A stretch of DNA of 64,000 bases from Porphyra umbilicalis (taxonomy: Eukaryota; Rhodophyta; Bangiophyceae; Bangiales; Bangiaceae): positions 124,001-188,000 of the forward strand of contig KV918841.1 in assembly GCA_002049455.2 (NCBI GenBank), read 5' to 3'. The position numbers and the translations under genes were made by a program. Of the stretch, positions 33,191 through 43,800 are shown piece after piece. Each line of letters begins with the position of its first letter. The first letter of the stretch is position 1. The notes under the pieces were generated by a model. It had not been told where the DNA came from. It worked only from the letters and a program-made list of their open reading frames with translations, and did not search any database.

Positions 33191-35239
33191 ATGGGTCGCG
33201 CCCTTGCTGTTGGTGGAGATGGAGAGCGCGCCACTCCCTCTCGCCGGTCACAGCGAGCTGCTGTTCGTCGAAGTGGCAGTGGTGCGCGCGCCGTTTTTAG
33301 TGGCGTCTATGGAGGACAACCTGCCGTGGCTCTACGATCTGCTTTGGTGGGGGACTCTACCATAGCGCTCCACTGCGGGACGGGTGGTGGAGCCGGTCAG
33401 CACGACGCAGAGCAGCAACATGCTGATGCTAAGCTAGCATCTGACGATGTGGCGGCGGCCGTCGACGGAGGTGTGCTGCCAACGGACGGTGGCGTCATTG
33501 GGGGCGGTGAAGGGGTTGGGGCGGCTGTGGTCGATGGCCTTCCTCTTCAATGTCGGGACGGCAGCGAGGATGGCGACGTCCTGGAGCAGCCGGCAGCCAG
33601 GCAAGCAGAGGACGCTGCCGCCGCGGAATTCCTGTATGGGCGGGGACTGAAGCAAACGGACTGCCCCACGTCGGACGACGAGGAGTTTGTCCTGCAAGAG
33701 GAGATGATCACCTCCATGACGTCGGATGAGGAGACCGGTGGGGACGAGACCTCCCGTCAATCCGCGGACGCCGACGGGGCGAACTTCGGCCATAGCGTCA
33801 TCGCTGCGGGTGATGGGAGAGATGAGGACACCATCGACGGCGTCCTGCCCCCACCATCCGACGTGCCAGCCGGTGTTAGTGCCGCAGTGACCAACCCTTT
33901 CACCTGCGTCGAGCACCTGTACGCTTACTTGCTGCTGCGCGGGCAGGATCACATCACGCAGCAGCAGTACGAGGTGACACGCGCGGCGTTTAACATCGCG
34001 TCCCCCGTCAAGCTCCCGTCCATCAACACCATCCGCTACGAGATCTCCCCCACCATTGAGCGCAAGTGGATGCTGCAGACGAGCACCTGTTGGGCGCCGC
34101 AGGACGGCAAAGACGGGCTGGTGGAGGTCAACTACGTCAAGCCGAGCGAGCACATCCGCCGCGACTTGCAGATTGAGCGCACCTTTGCGTTGTTCAAGGA
34201 GGCGGACGCCCGGACGGACCTCGACAGGGAGCTTCACCCCGAGTTTGTCGACTCGCCGCTCTTCCAAGATCGCTCCACCGTCCTACTGGGCGGCCAAACG
34301 GTGCCCGGATTTGTGTTGGCCGGCGTCTCCATTGTTGTGGGTGACCGGCTCGACGTCGACCTGGGGGGCGGCCGCGTCGTGAACGGTGTAGTCGTCGACG
34401 ATGCATTTTTCGTCGGCTCGACAAGTGGGCTTGCGCCTGACGACGGCCACCATGCTGGCGACTTTTTGGTGCGGTGTGGAGTGGCAGACGGGGGTCCGGC
34501 CGACATTGTGGCCCGCCACTGGCACGCCGCCACCCTCCACCCGTTGTCTTGGTTGACAGACGACGGTGAGGCCGCCCCCATCCATTCACTGCGCCACCAC
34601 GAGTACGATGTACATCCGCAGCGCAACGGACGTGGCGATGACCAAGTGGCTGCCGGCAGTATGGGGCAGGCGGCGACGGACGGCAGTGGGCAGGCGAACG
34701 GTGGGGGGCATGACGCTCACGCGCGAGCGGCGGCTCTTCAAATTCGAGCGGACGACGCTTCGGCTGGTGCTACAAGCTGCCGAGAAGGTGTACAGCGCGC
34801 TCCGACTGGAACCAATGAGGAGAAGCGTACGGGAGACGCGGAGGACTCGGGTGTGGGTGGGTCAAAGTCTGCTGGCGCTCTTCCAAGTAGGCCGCGCCGC
34901 CTCCTGTCGGGCACACGTGATGGGGTTGCTTTTCTCGTTGTCTGCCTGTGTTTCTTCTCCGACGATTTCCGTGCTCGGCTGGGGAAGGAGGTCTCTTTGA
35001 GTGGTGTCTATATGAGTTACCTGTCGTGGCTTTTCCGACACCGCCGCAGTAGCCATTCCGTGCGCACGTTGGCAGCCACTCCACCAGACGTCGACTCGGA
35101 CGTGGTTTTGGAAGCCATTACCCCCGACTTGCGCGCGGGGGCGACAGACGGCTGGTTGATGACGGGTGCCGACGGGACAGACATTCGGGTGTTTGCTGAT
35201 GTTTGCTTTTACGTGGGTGACTACCTGCAGGTGGCCTAG
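33191..35239 (+). CDS. probable transposon-encoded protein, N-terminal transposase-like (682 aa)
   Basis: The start is the first in-frame ATG (33191); the true start may lie in another exon. Residues 1-220 are acidic and low complexity (TSDDEEFVLQEEMITSMTSD). An ordered region at about 33890-34320 reads AYLLLRGQDHITQQQYE, LPSINTIRYEISPTIERKW and ELHPEFVDSPLF. This resembles the region ahead of the catalytic core in Tnp2-like proteins of GC-rich algae, but I see no catalytic D-x-M-H block. A beta-rich segment (VVVGDRLDVDLGGG) follows. It may be the 5' half of an element whose 3' half is lost. Confidence 0.45.
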   Translation: MGRALAVGGDGERATPSRRSQRAAVRRSGSGARAVFSGVYGGQPAVALRSALVGDSTIALHCGTGGGAGQHDAEQQHADAKLASDDVAAAVDGGVLPTDGGVIGGGEGVGAAVVDGLPLQCRDGSEDGDVLEQPAARQAEDAAAAEFLYGRGLKQTDCPTSDDEEFVLQEEMITSMTSDEETGGDETSRQSADADGANFGHSVIAAGDGRDEDTIDGVLPPPSDVPAGVSAAVTNPFTCVEHLYAYLLLRGQDHITQQQYEVTRAAFNIASPVKLPSINTIRYEISPTIERKWMLQTSTCWAPQDGKDGLVEVNYVKPSEHIRRDLQIERTFALFKEADARTDLDRELHPEFVDSPLFQDRSTVLLGGQTVPGFVLAGVSIVVGDRLDVDLGGGRVVNGVVVDDAFFVGSTSGLAPDDGHHAGDFLVRCGVADGGPADIVARHWHAATLHPLSWLTDDGEAAPIHSLRHHEYDVHPQRNGRGDDQVAAGSMGQAATDGSGQANGGGHDAHARAAALQIRADDASAGATSCREGVQRAPTGTNEEKRTGDAEDSGVGGSKSAGALPSRPRRLLSGTRDGVAFLVVCLCFFSDDFRARLGKEVSLSGVYMSYLSWLFRHRRSSHSVRTLAATPPDVDSDVVLEAITPDLRAGATDGWLMTGADGTDIRVFADVCFYVGDYLQVA

Positions 35240-35426
35240 ACCAGCAAGCTCATGGGCCACGGCGCCAACAGCCCATGTACAATGTGCGCTTATCGTCTCT
35301 CTGGTGCGCCTGGGTGTCGCTACGGTCTCGAGGGCGCCAGCAACCTGGCGAAGCTTGTACGTACAACTGCACGTACCCGCAGCGTCTGCAAGGCCGTGGC
35401 TGAGCGGGCTGCTACAGCGGGTGAAC

Positions 35427-35432
35427 AATAAA
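35427..35432 (+). terminator. poly-A signal AATAAA
   Basis: AATAAA lies 188 bases after the stop of the 33191-35239 gene. It is the only good signal nearby, in mixed-composition DNA. Confidence 0.4.
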
Positions 35433-36681
35433 GAGACCCCAATGCTGGAAACATGCACAGTCACAAATGCGACCTTAGCGTCCCTCCGAATCGCCACTCC
35501 AAACTGCTCGAGGCCCCCTGTCTATGCTCGTGCAGACCGCCACCACCAATACTACCCGGTAAAGCACGGTCCCCTATTCCACCTCCGACACTATTATCCC
35601 CTTCCCGCGCACCCTCACGCAGTTGCAGCATCAATCTATGCCTACCCCAGGACGGGCGCGCTCTCCGGCGACGGCTGACGGGCCGCCCGTCGAAGTCTTG
35701 GTCAGCTCCGGGAAGACCCTCTTGTACTCCACCTCGACGACCATCTCCACGCGGCTCTAGGTTCTCTCCACAAGCTCTCCGCAGGTGTCGGCAGCGGACT
35801 TGAGCTCGACGACCTCAGTGCGGCCCTCACCCCGCCCGCCGCCTTGATGGTTACCTACACCTGCAGCGTCTGCACCATGCTCGAAAGTTGAGAGGGGAGG
35901 CCGCGACTGCGCGGCCATCTCGGCTGACGCGGCCGAGGCTGCCTCAGCAGCGCGCCGCAGTGTGTCGGCCAATATGGCCGCTAACGGACGAGGTGGCGGC
36001 CCGCCTGGGGTGTGATGGCGGTGCACCGTGGCGTAGGCAACGAGCTACAGGCAGCACCCACATGCAATGCAGTAAGATGCGTAGGCGGCGAGTCAGTAAA
36101 CGTCCTCCCGCCCTGGTGGTACGGAAAGCACGGCGCTGGTGTCTATCAGAGGCACCCCCCGTTGTGACCTCTGGGTGCGACGCTCGACGGCGGCCAGAAG
36201 CTCCAGTGCTGCTTCACGGTGCGATTGACCAGGTGGTTGTTTCGGCGTGCGCTCCAGACCCCCGGCGCTGTGGGCACAGCTCAACCGCCGTGTGGCCCGT
36301 CGCCATCGCCCGTGCCAGTGACGTGGTCGGGTCGGCCGACAGAGGTGGCGGCCCAGCCCTGACGCGACCAACGGCAGGGGCGATTGGTGATGGCGGCAAG
36401 ATCGTGGCGGTCCGCAAGGCCGCCGGGGAGGTCGCCGCGCGGCCGCGCCGCTGGGCGGCTCGCGCGGCCGAATACAAGTAGCCGGTTGGTAGGGTGGCTG
36501 GCACTCTCGACGGGCGCCGACGCGCGCATCGCGCGAGAGGCGTGGCGTGCTTATCGTTCTACGCCGTTGCCAGTAGTTGGGCGCGCCTCCAGTGGTGTAC
36601 TATCCACGGTTCTTCTGGCGGGGGGGGGAGCGGCTACACACTACGACGGCGGCGGCAGGGGCTCAGAGGCTGACTTGATCG
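35433..36681. other. intergenic with a possible coding fragment
   Basis: Around 35640-35890 on the plus strand two adjacent frames read like protein (MPTPGRARSPATADG, then HLHAALGSLHKLSAGVGSG and LELDDLSAALTPPA), possibly two exons or a broken ORF. The rest, to 36.68 kb, has no recognised gene. Confidence 0.3.
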
Positions 36682-37131
36682 ATGGCGGTGGGCTACCGCT
36701 ACCTTTGTCACCCCCGATTCGCTCTCCACGTCGATCCCCCCCCCTCCGGCGTTCGCTCCGCCTCCCCCCCCGCCGCAGCCTCCACCTCTGGACCGCCGCC
36801 GAGGGTGTCCATCTTGGGCGCCTCCGCCGCCGCCGCGACGGGCAACAACACGACGGCAGCGGCCGCCGCCGCCGCCGCCGCCGCGTGCACCTCCCGGTGG
36901 GCGGTCGCCGCGTCGGCCGAAGCTGCCGCCGCCAACGCGGCCGCGTCCGCGTCGGCCTCGGCCGCCGCCTCGGCGACCGCCGCCGATTGCGTCGTCGACG
37001 CCACCGCCGCGTCGCCGCCCGCCGCGGCGGTGGCAGCGGCGGCGGCAGCCGCCGCCGCCACCGCCGCTGCAGCTGCTTCCGCCACGTCGGACGCCGCGTC
37101 GCCGCCGGCGTGCACGTCGGCCGCGTGCTGA
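36682..37131 (+). CDS. Ala-rich low-complexity ORF (149 aa)
   Basis: The ATG at 36682 opens a frame that is mostly Ala, Ser and Thr from residue 50 on. An AATAAA at 37171-37176, 40 bases after the stop, favours this strand. The minus strand is equally open and also Ala-rich, so neither can be trusted on composition alone. Confidence 0.25.
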   Translation: MAVGYRYLCHPRFALHVDPPPSGVRSASPPAAASTSGPPPRVSILGASAAAATGNNTTAAAAAAAAAACTSRWAVAASAEAAAANAAASASASAAASATAADCVVDATAASPPAAAVAAAAAAAAATAAAAASATSDAASPPACTSAAC

Positions 37132-37334
37132 TGGGTAAAAACGGGTTAAGAGTAGAGGAAGTACGAGTACAATAAAAGGAAAGAGCAGCAGAAAAGAGGG
37201 CTCGTGGAGCAGCAGGTGCGAAACATGTGGTGAGGTCAGCATAAAACAAAATGGTCCACATCACATCTCTCCCCACCACGGTGAGCTACGTACGCATCAG
37301 CACCTTAGGGAGACCCATAGAAATCCACTCGTAT

Positions 37335-37910
37335 GCGACAGCTTACTCATCCAGCGCCCTTTCCGGCTCGCAGCGCAGTCAGGCAGAGCAGTGCGGTCGT
37401 GTGCGGCAGCGTACGCATCCAGCGCCCTTTCGGGCGCGCAGAGCAGTCGGCAGCCGCACACGAGCGAACGCCTCCTGCTCAAATCAAGTAGGCAGAGCAG
37501 TGCGGTCGTGTGCGGCAGCGTACGCATCCAGCGCCCTTTCGGGCGCGCAGAGCAGTCGGCAGCCGCACACGAGCGAACGCCTCCCGTGCAAATCAAGTAG
37601 GCAGAGCATTGCCGTCGTGTGCGGCAGCGTACGCATCCAGCGCCCTTTCGGGCGCGCAGAGCAGTCGGCAGCCGCACACGAGCGAACGCCTCCCGTGCAA
37701 ATCAAGTAGGCAGAGCATTGCCGTCGTGTGCGGCAGCGTACGCATCCAGCGCCCTTTCGGGCGCGCAGAGCAGTCGGCAGCCGCACACGAGCGAACGCCT
37801 CCCGTGCAAATCAAGTAGGCAGAGCATTGCCGTCGTGTGCGGCAGCGTACGCATCCAGCGCCCTTTCGGGCGCGCAGAGCAGTCGGCAGCCGCGCACGAA
37901 CGAACTCGTC
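37335..37910 (+). repeat. 109-bp tandem repeat with a built-in hairpin, about 5 copies
   Basis: Units start at 37381, 37490, 37599, 37708 and 37817, with a degenerate partial unit before 37381. Each contains GCGCCC-TTTC-GGGCGC (37422-37437 in the first unit), a 6-bp stem with a TTTC loop. The first two complete units carry GCGGTC after the start; the later ones carry GCCGTC. Because 109 is not a multiple of three, frames read through the array cycle through all frames; I do not regard it as coding. Confidence 0.95.
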
Positions 37911-38312
37911 AAGCGCGGTGATGGCAGCAATGAGGCTGCGACGACGGACACATTGGAACACTGCGCGTCGAGAACGCGGAGCTGGAAGATCCACGACTGT
38001 TTGGCAAACTACATTGGAGAGACGGCCTGAAGTCCCAATGGCGGCATTCGAACCTCCCCAGATTTTGACGCGTGTCGACATGACTGGGATCCGCCTGCAT
38101 TCAACTGCTCTTCACATTGTCAATTGCGCAATTGTGGATGGATCCGATCCGATTGAGACGGTGGCGCCGTCGACGCGTCGGAGCCACAGTTCCTCTTCCC
38201 CACCGTCTTCGTCGCATGCTCCCAAACGCACCCCCCGTTGATCGGGTGTCCCCCATCCCGTCCTCCCTCAACCCTTCTCTTCCCTTCCCCGTTACCACAC
38301 TACCCCATCCCC

Positions 38313-39319
38313 ATGCCTTCCAAACGGGGAACACGCTCCAAGAAGCTGCGTAGCCTGCAGCGGAAGAAGGTGGCAGCGGCAAAGGCGGCAGCGGGGGCGC
38401 CGGCGGCGGCAGCGGCGTCGCCGCCGGCAGATGGCACGGTCGCCATGGCCGCTCAACATACGATGCCGGAGGGGGAGGCTACTTTGCCTTTCGCGACGAC
38501 GCCGGTTGCGCCGCCGCCCGTGGACGCGACCGAGATGGTCGAGACGGAAGTTGAGATATTGATGGAGGGGCGTGTCGGCGTGCCGCACATCGACTTCCTT
38601 GGGTCGTCCGCACGAGTGCTCCACTCGGAGGTCGAGGCCAGCCTGGCCAGGCCGGGAGGCGCAGGCGTCCTGACGCTGGCCAACTTCATCAACGACCATG
38701 ATGCCGCCCTGACGGAGAAGGCCGCTGAGCGCTTCAACGAGGAGAACACAGTGGCCATCTTCAACACCCAGCCCGTATCCGAGATGCGGGGGCCAGGCGC
38801 AGACCTCAAGCGGCGCCAGGCGGTGATGAAGGCTACCTGGGCGGCTACACGAGTCGTAGTGGCCCGTCTTGAGCGGCTGTGTGACCTGATGTTTTACGTG
38901 TATGGTCGGCGGTATGTCGCATCCGAGCCAAAGATTCTGGTTTCATTGCCAGGCGCGGAACGGCAAATGCCGCATGGCGACGATGCGGAAAAGAAGGATG
39001 TCGGTACCCCCCCGCGCACGCTGGGCGTCGTCATGGCGATTGACGACACCGCCTTCCTAGACACCTGGCCGAGGAGGTTTTGTGATGATTCGACAACGGG
39101 GAGCTCATGTCTATTGTGTATCGGTCTGAGGTGGAGCGTGTGCACGTCAAGAAGGGGTGTATCATCCTTTTTCGAGGGGACGCAATCCACCGCGGCGTGG
39201 AGAACATGTCCGCAGACGACCTCGACCGCCGCGTGCATGCCTACTTACGGCTGGCTGATGAGCCCATCAGCACCGAGTGGCGCGACAAGACCTACCCGGC
39301 CAAGGAGATAATTGACTAG
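38313..39319 (+). CDS. probable 2-oxoglutarate/Fe(II)-dependent oxygenase
   Basis: The start is the ATG at 38313 (MPSKRGTRSKKL), a Lys/Arg-rich leader. The full iron- and cosubstrate-binding set is visible: H-G-D at residues 221-223 (QMPHGDD, codons 38973-38981), a distal His in GDAIHRGVEN (39188-39190) and Arg in DRRVHAYL (39230-39232). LGVVMAIDDTAFLDTWP and KKGCIILFRGD lie between, as beta strands of the double-stranded beta-helix fold. This HxD...H...R pattern defines the superfamily; the substrate cannot be told. The frame changes by one base between about 39075 and 39105, between HGD and the distal His, so this copy is broken there or the sequence has an error. I see no GT-AG intron that fits. 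It sits between the 109-bp and 364-bp arrays. Related oxygenases occur next to DNA transposons in algae and fungi. Confidence 0.55.
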
Positions 39320-39433
39320 AAATAGATTTTTACACACCTGTTGTTTGTTCACCCGCACAGAGCCCACACTCATACGCGACGGACGCCCAGCGACGCCCTG
39401 CTACTGCCGCCGTCGCCGACGTTGCCGCACGTG

Positions 39434-40410
39434 CCACCGACCCACCCAACGACCGCGCGCACCAACCCCCCCCCCACCGACACTCCACCCTTGCCGCCGC
39501 CGCGCCGCGCCGCCGAGGGCGCCGACTGCTCCCCACCCTTGCCGCCGCCCTTGTCGCCACCGCCGAGCCGCGGGCGTCGTCGCCGCCGCCGCGGTGTTGT
39601 CGCACTGCGGCCGTGGCGGTGGCGGCGGCGGCGGTCATCGTGCGGCCGCGCCATGGTGACGCCACGCGGGCGCCGCGGCGTGTGCCGGCGCGGCGGCGAG
39701 GAGCGCGCCGCCGCTCCGGCCGCGCCCCGACACCGCGGGGGTCGTCAGCCCCCCGCCGTGGCCGCGGGGGTGATGCAACCCCCGCGGTCGCTGCCCGTGC
39801 GACCGACCCACCCACCGACCGCACGCACGCACACCCCCCACCGACACTCCACCCTTGCCGCCGCCGCGCCGCGCCGCCGAGGGCGCCGACTGCTCCCCAC
39901 CCTTGCCGCCGCCCTTGTCGCCACCGCCGAGCCGCGGGCGTCGTCGCCGCCGCCGCGGTGTTGTCGCACTGCGGCCGTGGCGGTGGCGGCGGCGGCGGTC
40001 ATCGTGCGGCCGCACCATGGTGACGCCACGCGGGCGCCGCGGCGTGTGCCGGCGCGCCGGCGAGGAGCGCGCCGCCGCTCCGGCCGCGCCCCGCCACCGC
40101 GGGGGTCGTCAGCCCCCCGCCGTGGCCGCGGGGGTGATGCAACCCCCGCGGTCGCTGCCCGTGCGACCGACCCACCCACCGACCGCACGCACGCACACCC
40201 CCCCACCGACACTCCACCCTTGCCGCCGCCGCGCCGCGCCGCCAGGGCGCCGACTGCTCCCCGCCCTTGCCGCCGCCGTTGACGCCGCGCGGGCGGCGCC
40301 ACGGCTGTCGGCGCGGCCGCTGCCGGCGCAGCGCCGATCCCGACTCCCCGCACCACCGCGGGGGTCGGCATCCCCCCGCGGTGGCCGCGGGGGTGCTCCA
40401 CCCCCAGCGG
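39434..40410 (+). repeat. 364-bp GC-rich tandem repeat, about 2.7 copies
   Basis: The word CCATGGTGACGCCACGCGGG occurs at 39651 and again at 40015, exactly 364 bp apart, and the surrounding sequence repeats with few changes. A third, shortened copy runs to about 40410, and a more diverged one to about 40640. Frames on both strands are Arg/Pro/Ala shadows of the repeat. Confidence 0.9.
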
Positions 40411-40856
40411 CCCCCGCCCGTGCTGCCGCCCCACCCGCGAACCGCGCGCCCCCCCCCCCCCCCCCGGGGACGCACCACCCTTACGGCAGCTCGCCCCGCG
40501 CGGGCGGCGCCATGTCCGCCGCGCCCCGCCACCTCGTGGGTCGTCATCCCCGCGCGATGGCCGCGAGGGTGCTCAACTCCCAGCGACAACCGCCAATGCC
40601 GCCACCAAACACGCCACCATCGCCCCCCCCCCCCGCCACGCCGGCGATGAACCCTTGCGGCCGCCGCGCGCCGCCGCCGACAGGGCCGACTGGGCCGAAG
40701 ACTCTCCGCCCTTGCCGCCGCCGTCGTCACCGCCGTCGTCGCTGCCGCCGAACCGCCCGCGTCGACGCCGCCAAGCCGATGCTGTCATGCGACGAAGGCG
40801 GCGGCGGCGCGACGGCAATCGCGCGGTGACGCTGCGGTCACCCCGCGTGGGCGAAT

Positions 40857-43800
40857 CATTGAAACGGCGACATGCTGCTTTTGTGAAAACAGGGAATTAA
40901 ACTTTGACATGCCCGCAACGTTGCTCTCAATGAGACCTATCAAACGCGCCCAAGAACAGTCCAAACGCATTTGTGTGACCAAAGTTATGTCCGATTTTCA
41001 TCTGCTTACGGGAAGCGTCCGGCTACGAGTGCTCCGGCGGCCGGTGAGACCGCTTCAGCTCGCATAGTCAGAAGCTCCCCCTATGTTTCCCAGGGAGCCA
41101 TGTGGTCCCTGAGCCCGTTTCTGCAGTCAAAAACTGAATCCGAGCACGTCCGGAGCACTAGTGGCCATGTGCATTCGTGTACCGCTACAGCATTGAAACG
41201 GCGACCTGCTGCTTTTGTGAAAACAGGGCATCAAACTCTGCCATGCCCGCAACGTTGCTCTCAATGAGACCTATCAAACGCGCCCAAGAACAGTCCAAAC
41301 GCATTTGTGTGACCAAAGTTATGTCCGATTTTCATCTGCTTACGGGAAGCGTCCGGCTACAAGTGCTCCGTCGGCCGGTGAGACCGCTTCAGCTCGCATA
41401 GTCAGAAGCTCCCCCTATGTTTCCCAGGGAGCCATGTGGTCCCTGAGCCCGCTTCTGCAGTCAAAAACTGAATCCGAGCACGTCCGGAGCACTAGTGGCC
41501 ATGTGCATTCGTGTACCGCTACAGCATTGAAACGGCGACCTGCTGCTTTTGTGAAAACGGGGCATCAAACTCTGATATGCTCGAAACGTTGCTCTCAATG
41601 AGACCTATCAAACGCGCCCAAGAACAGTCCAAACGCATTTGTGTGACCAAAGTTATGTCCGATTTTCATCTGCTTACGGGAAGCGTCCGGCTACAAGTGC
41701 TCCGTCGGCCGGTGAGACCGCTTCAGCTCGCATAGTCAGAAGCTCCCCCTATGTTTCCCAGGGTGCCATGTGGTCCCTGAGCCCGATTCTGCAGTCAAAA
41801 ACTGAATCCGAGCACGTCCGGAGCACTAGTGGCCATGTGCATTCGTGTACCGCTACAGCATTGAAACGGCGACCTGCTGCTTTTGTGAAAACGGGGCATC
41901 AAACTCTGATATGCTCGAAACGTTGCTCTCAATGAGACCTATCAAACGCGCCCAAGAACAGTCCAAACGCATTTGTGTGACCAAAGTTATGTCCGATTTT
42001 CATCTGCTTACGGGAAGCGTCCGGCTGCAAGTGCTCCGTCGGCCGGTGAGACCGCTTCAGCTCGCATAGTCAGAAGCTCCCCCTATGTTTCCCAGGGAGC
42101 CATGTGGTCCCTGAGCCCGTTTCTGCAGTCAAAAACTGAATCCGAGCACGTCCGGAGCACTAGTGGCCATGTGCATTCGTGTACCGCTACAGCATTGAAA
42201 CGGCGACCTGCTGCTTTTGTGAAAACGGGGCATCAAACTCTGATATGCTCGAAACGTTGCTCTCAATGAGACCTATCAAACGCGCCCAAGAACAGTCCAA
42301 ACGCATTTGTGTGACCAAAGTTATGTCCGATTTTCATCTGCTTACGGGAAGCGTCCGGCTACAAGTGCTCCGTCGGCCGGTGAGACCGCTTCAGCTCGCA
42401 TAGTCAGAAGCTCCCCCTATGTTTCCCAGGGAGCCATGTGGTCCCTGAGCCCGTTTCTGCAGTCAAAAACTGAATCCGAGCACGTCCGGAGCACTAGTGG
42501 CCATGTGCATTCGTGTACCGCTACAGCATTGAAACGGCGACCTGCTGCTTTTGTGAAAACGGGGCATCAAACTCTGATATGCTCGAAACGTTGCTCTCAA
42601 TGAGACCTATTAAACGCGCCCAAGAACAGTCCAAACGCATTTGTGTGACCAAAGTTATGTCCGATTTTCATCTGCTTACGGGAAGCGTCCGGCTACAAGT
42701 GCTCCGGCGGCCGGTGAGACCGCTTCAGCTCGCATAGTCAGAAGCTCCCCCTATGTTTCCCAGGGAGCCATGTGGTCCCTGAGCCCGTTTCTGCAGTCAA
42801 AAACTGAATCCGAGCACGTCCGGAGCACTAGTGGCCATGTGCATTCGTGTACCGCTACAGCATTGAAACGGCGACCTGCTGCTTTTGTGAAAACGGGGCA
42901 TCAAACTCTGATATGCTCGAAACGTTGCTCTCAATGAGACCTATCAAACGCGCCCAAGAACAGTCCAAACGCATTTGTGTGACCAAAGTTATGTCCGATT
43001 TTCATCTGCTTACGGGAAGCGTCCGGCTACAAGTGCTCCGTCGGCCGGTGAGACCGCTTCAGCTCGCATAGTCAGAAGCTCCCCCTATGTTTCCCAGGGT
43101 GCCATGTGGTCCCTGAGCCCGTTTCTGCAGTCAAAAACTGAATCCGAGCACGTCCGGAGCACTAGTGGCCATGTGCATTCGTGTACCGCTACAGCATTGA
43201 AACGGCGACCTGCTGCTTTTGTGAAAACGGGGCATCAAACTCTGATATGCTCGAAACGTTGCTCTCAATGAGACCTATCAAACGCGCCCAAGAACAGTCC
43301 AAACGCATTTGTGTGACCAAAGTTATGTCCGATTTTCATCTGCTTACGGGAAGCGTCCGGCTACAAGTGCTCCGTCGGCCGGTGAGACCGCTTCAGCTCG
43401 CATAGTCAGAAGCTCCCCCTATGTTTCCCAGGGAGCCATGTGGTCCCTGAGCCCGCTTCTGCAGTCAAAAACTGAATCCGAGCACGTCCGGAGCACTAGT
43501 GGCCATGTGCATTCGTGTACCGCTACAGCATTGAAACGGCGACCTGCTGCTTTTGTGAAAATGGGGCATCAAACTCTGCCATGCCCGCAACGTTGCTCTC
43601 AATGAGACCTATCAAACGCGCCCAAGAACAGTCCAAACGCATTTGTGTGACCAAAGTTATGTCCGATTTTCATCTGCTTACGGGAAGCGTCCGGCTACAA
43701 GTGCTCCGGCGGCCGGTGAGACCGCTTCAGCTCGCATAGTCAGAAGCTCCCCCTATGTTTCCCAGGGAGCCATGTGGTCCCTGAGCCCGTTTCTGCAGTC

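Noticed and set aside
37251-37921. Protein coding through the 109-bp repeats
   Set aside because: The frame cycles every unit because 109 is not a multiple of three. The product is an artefact of the repeat.
38035-38065. tRNA-like B box (GGTTCGAAT) on the minus strand
   Set aside because: The flanking bases cannot form the T stem and no A box or acceptor stem is present.
39434-40830. Arg/Pro-rich ORFs of 80-320 residues on both strands
   Set aside because: They follow the 364-bp repeat and GC bias, with no ordered segment or consistent start.
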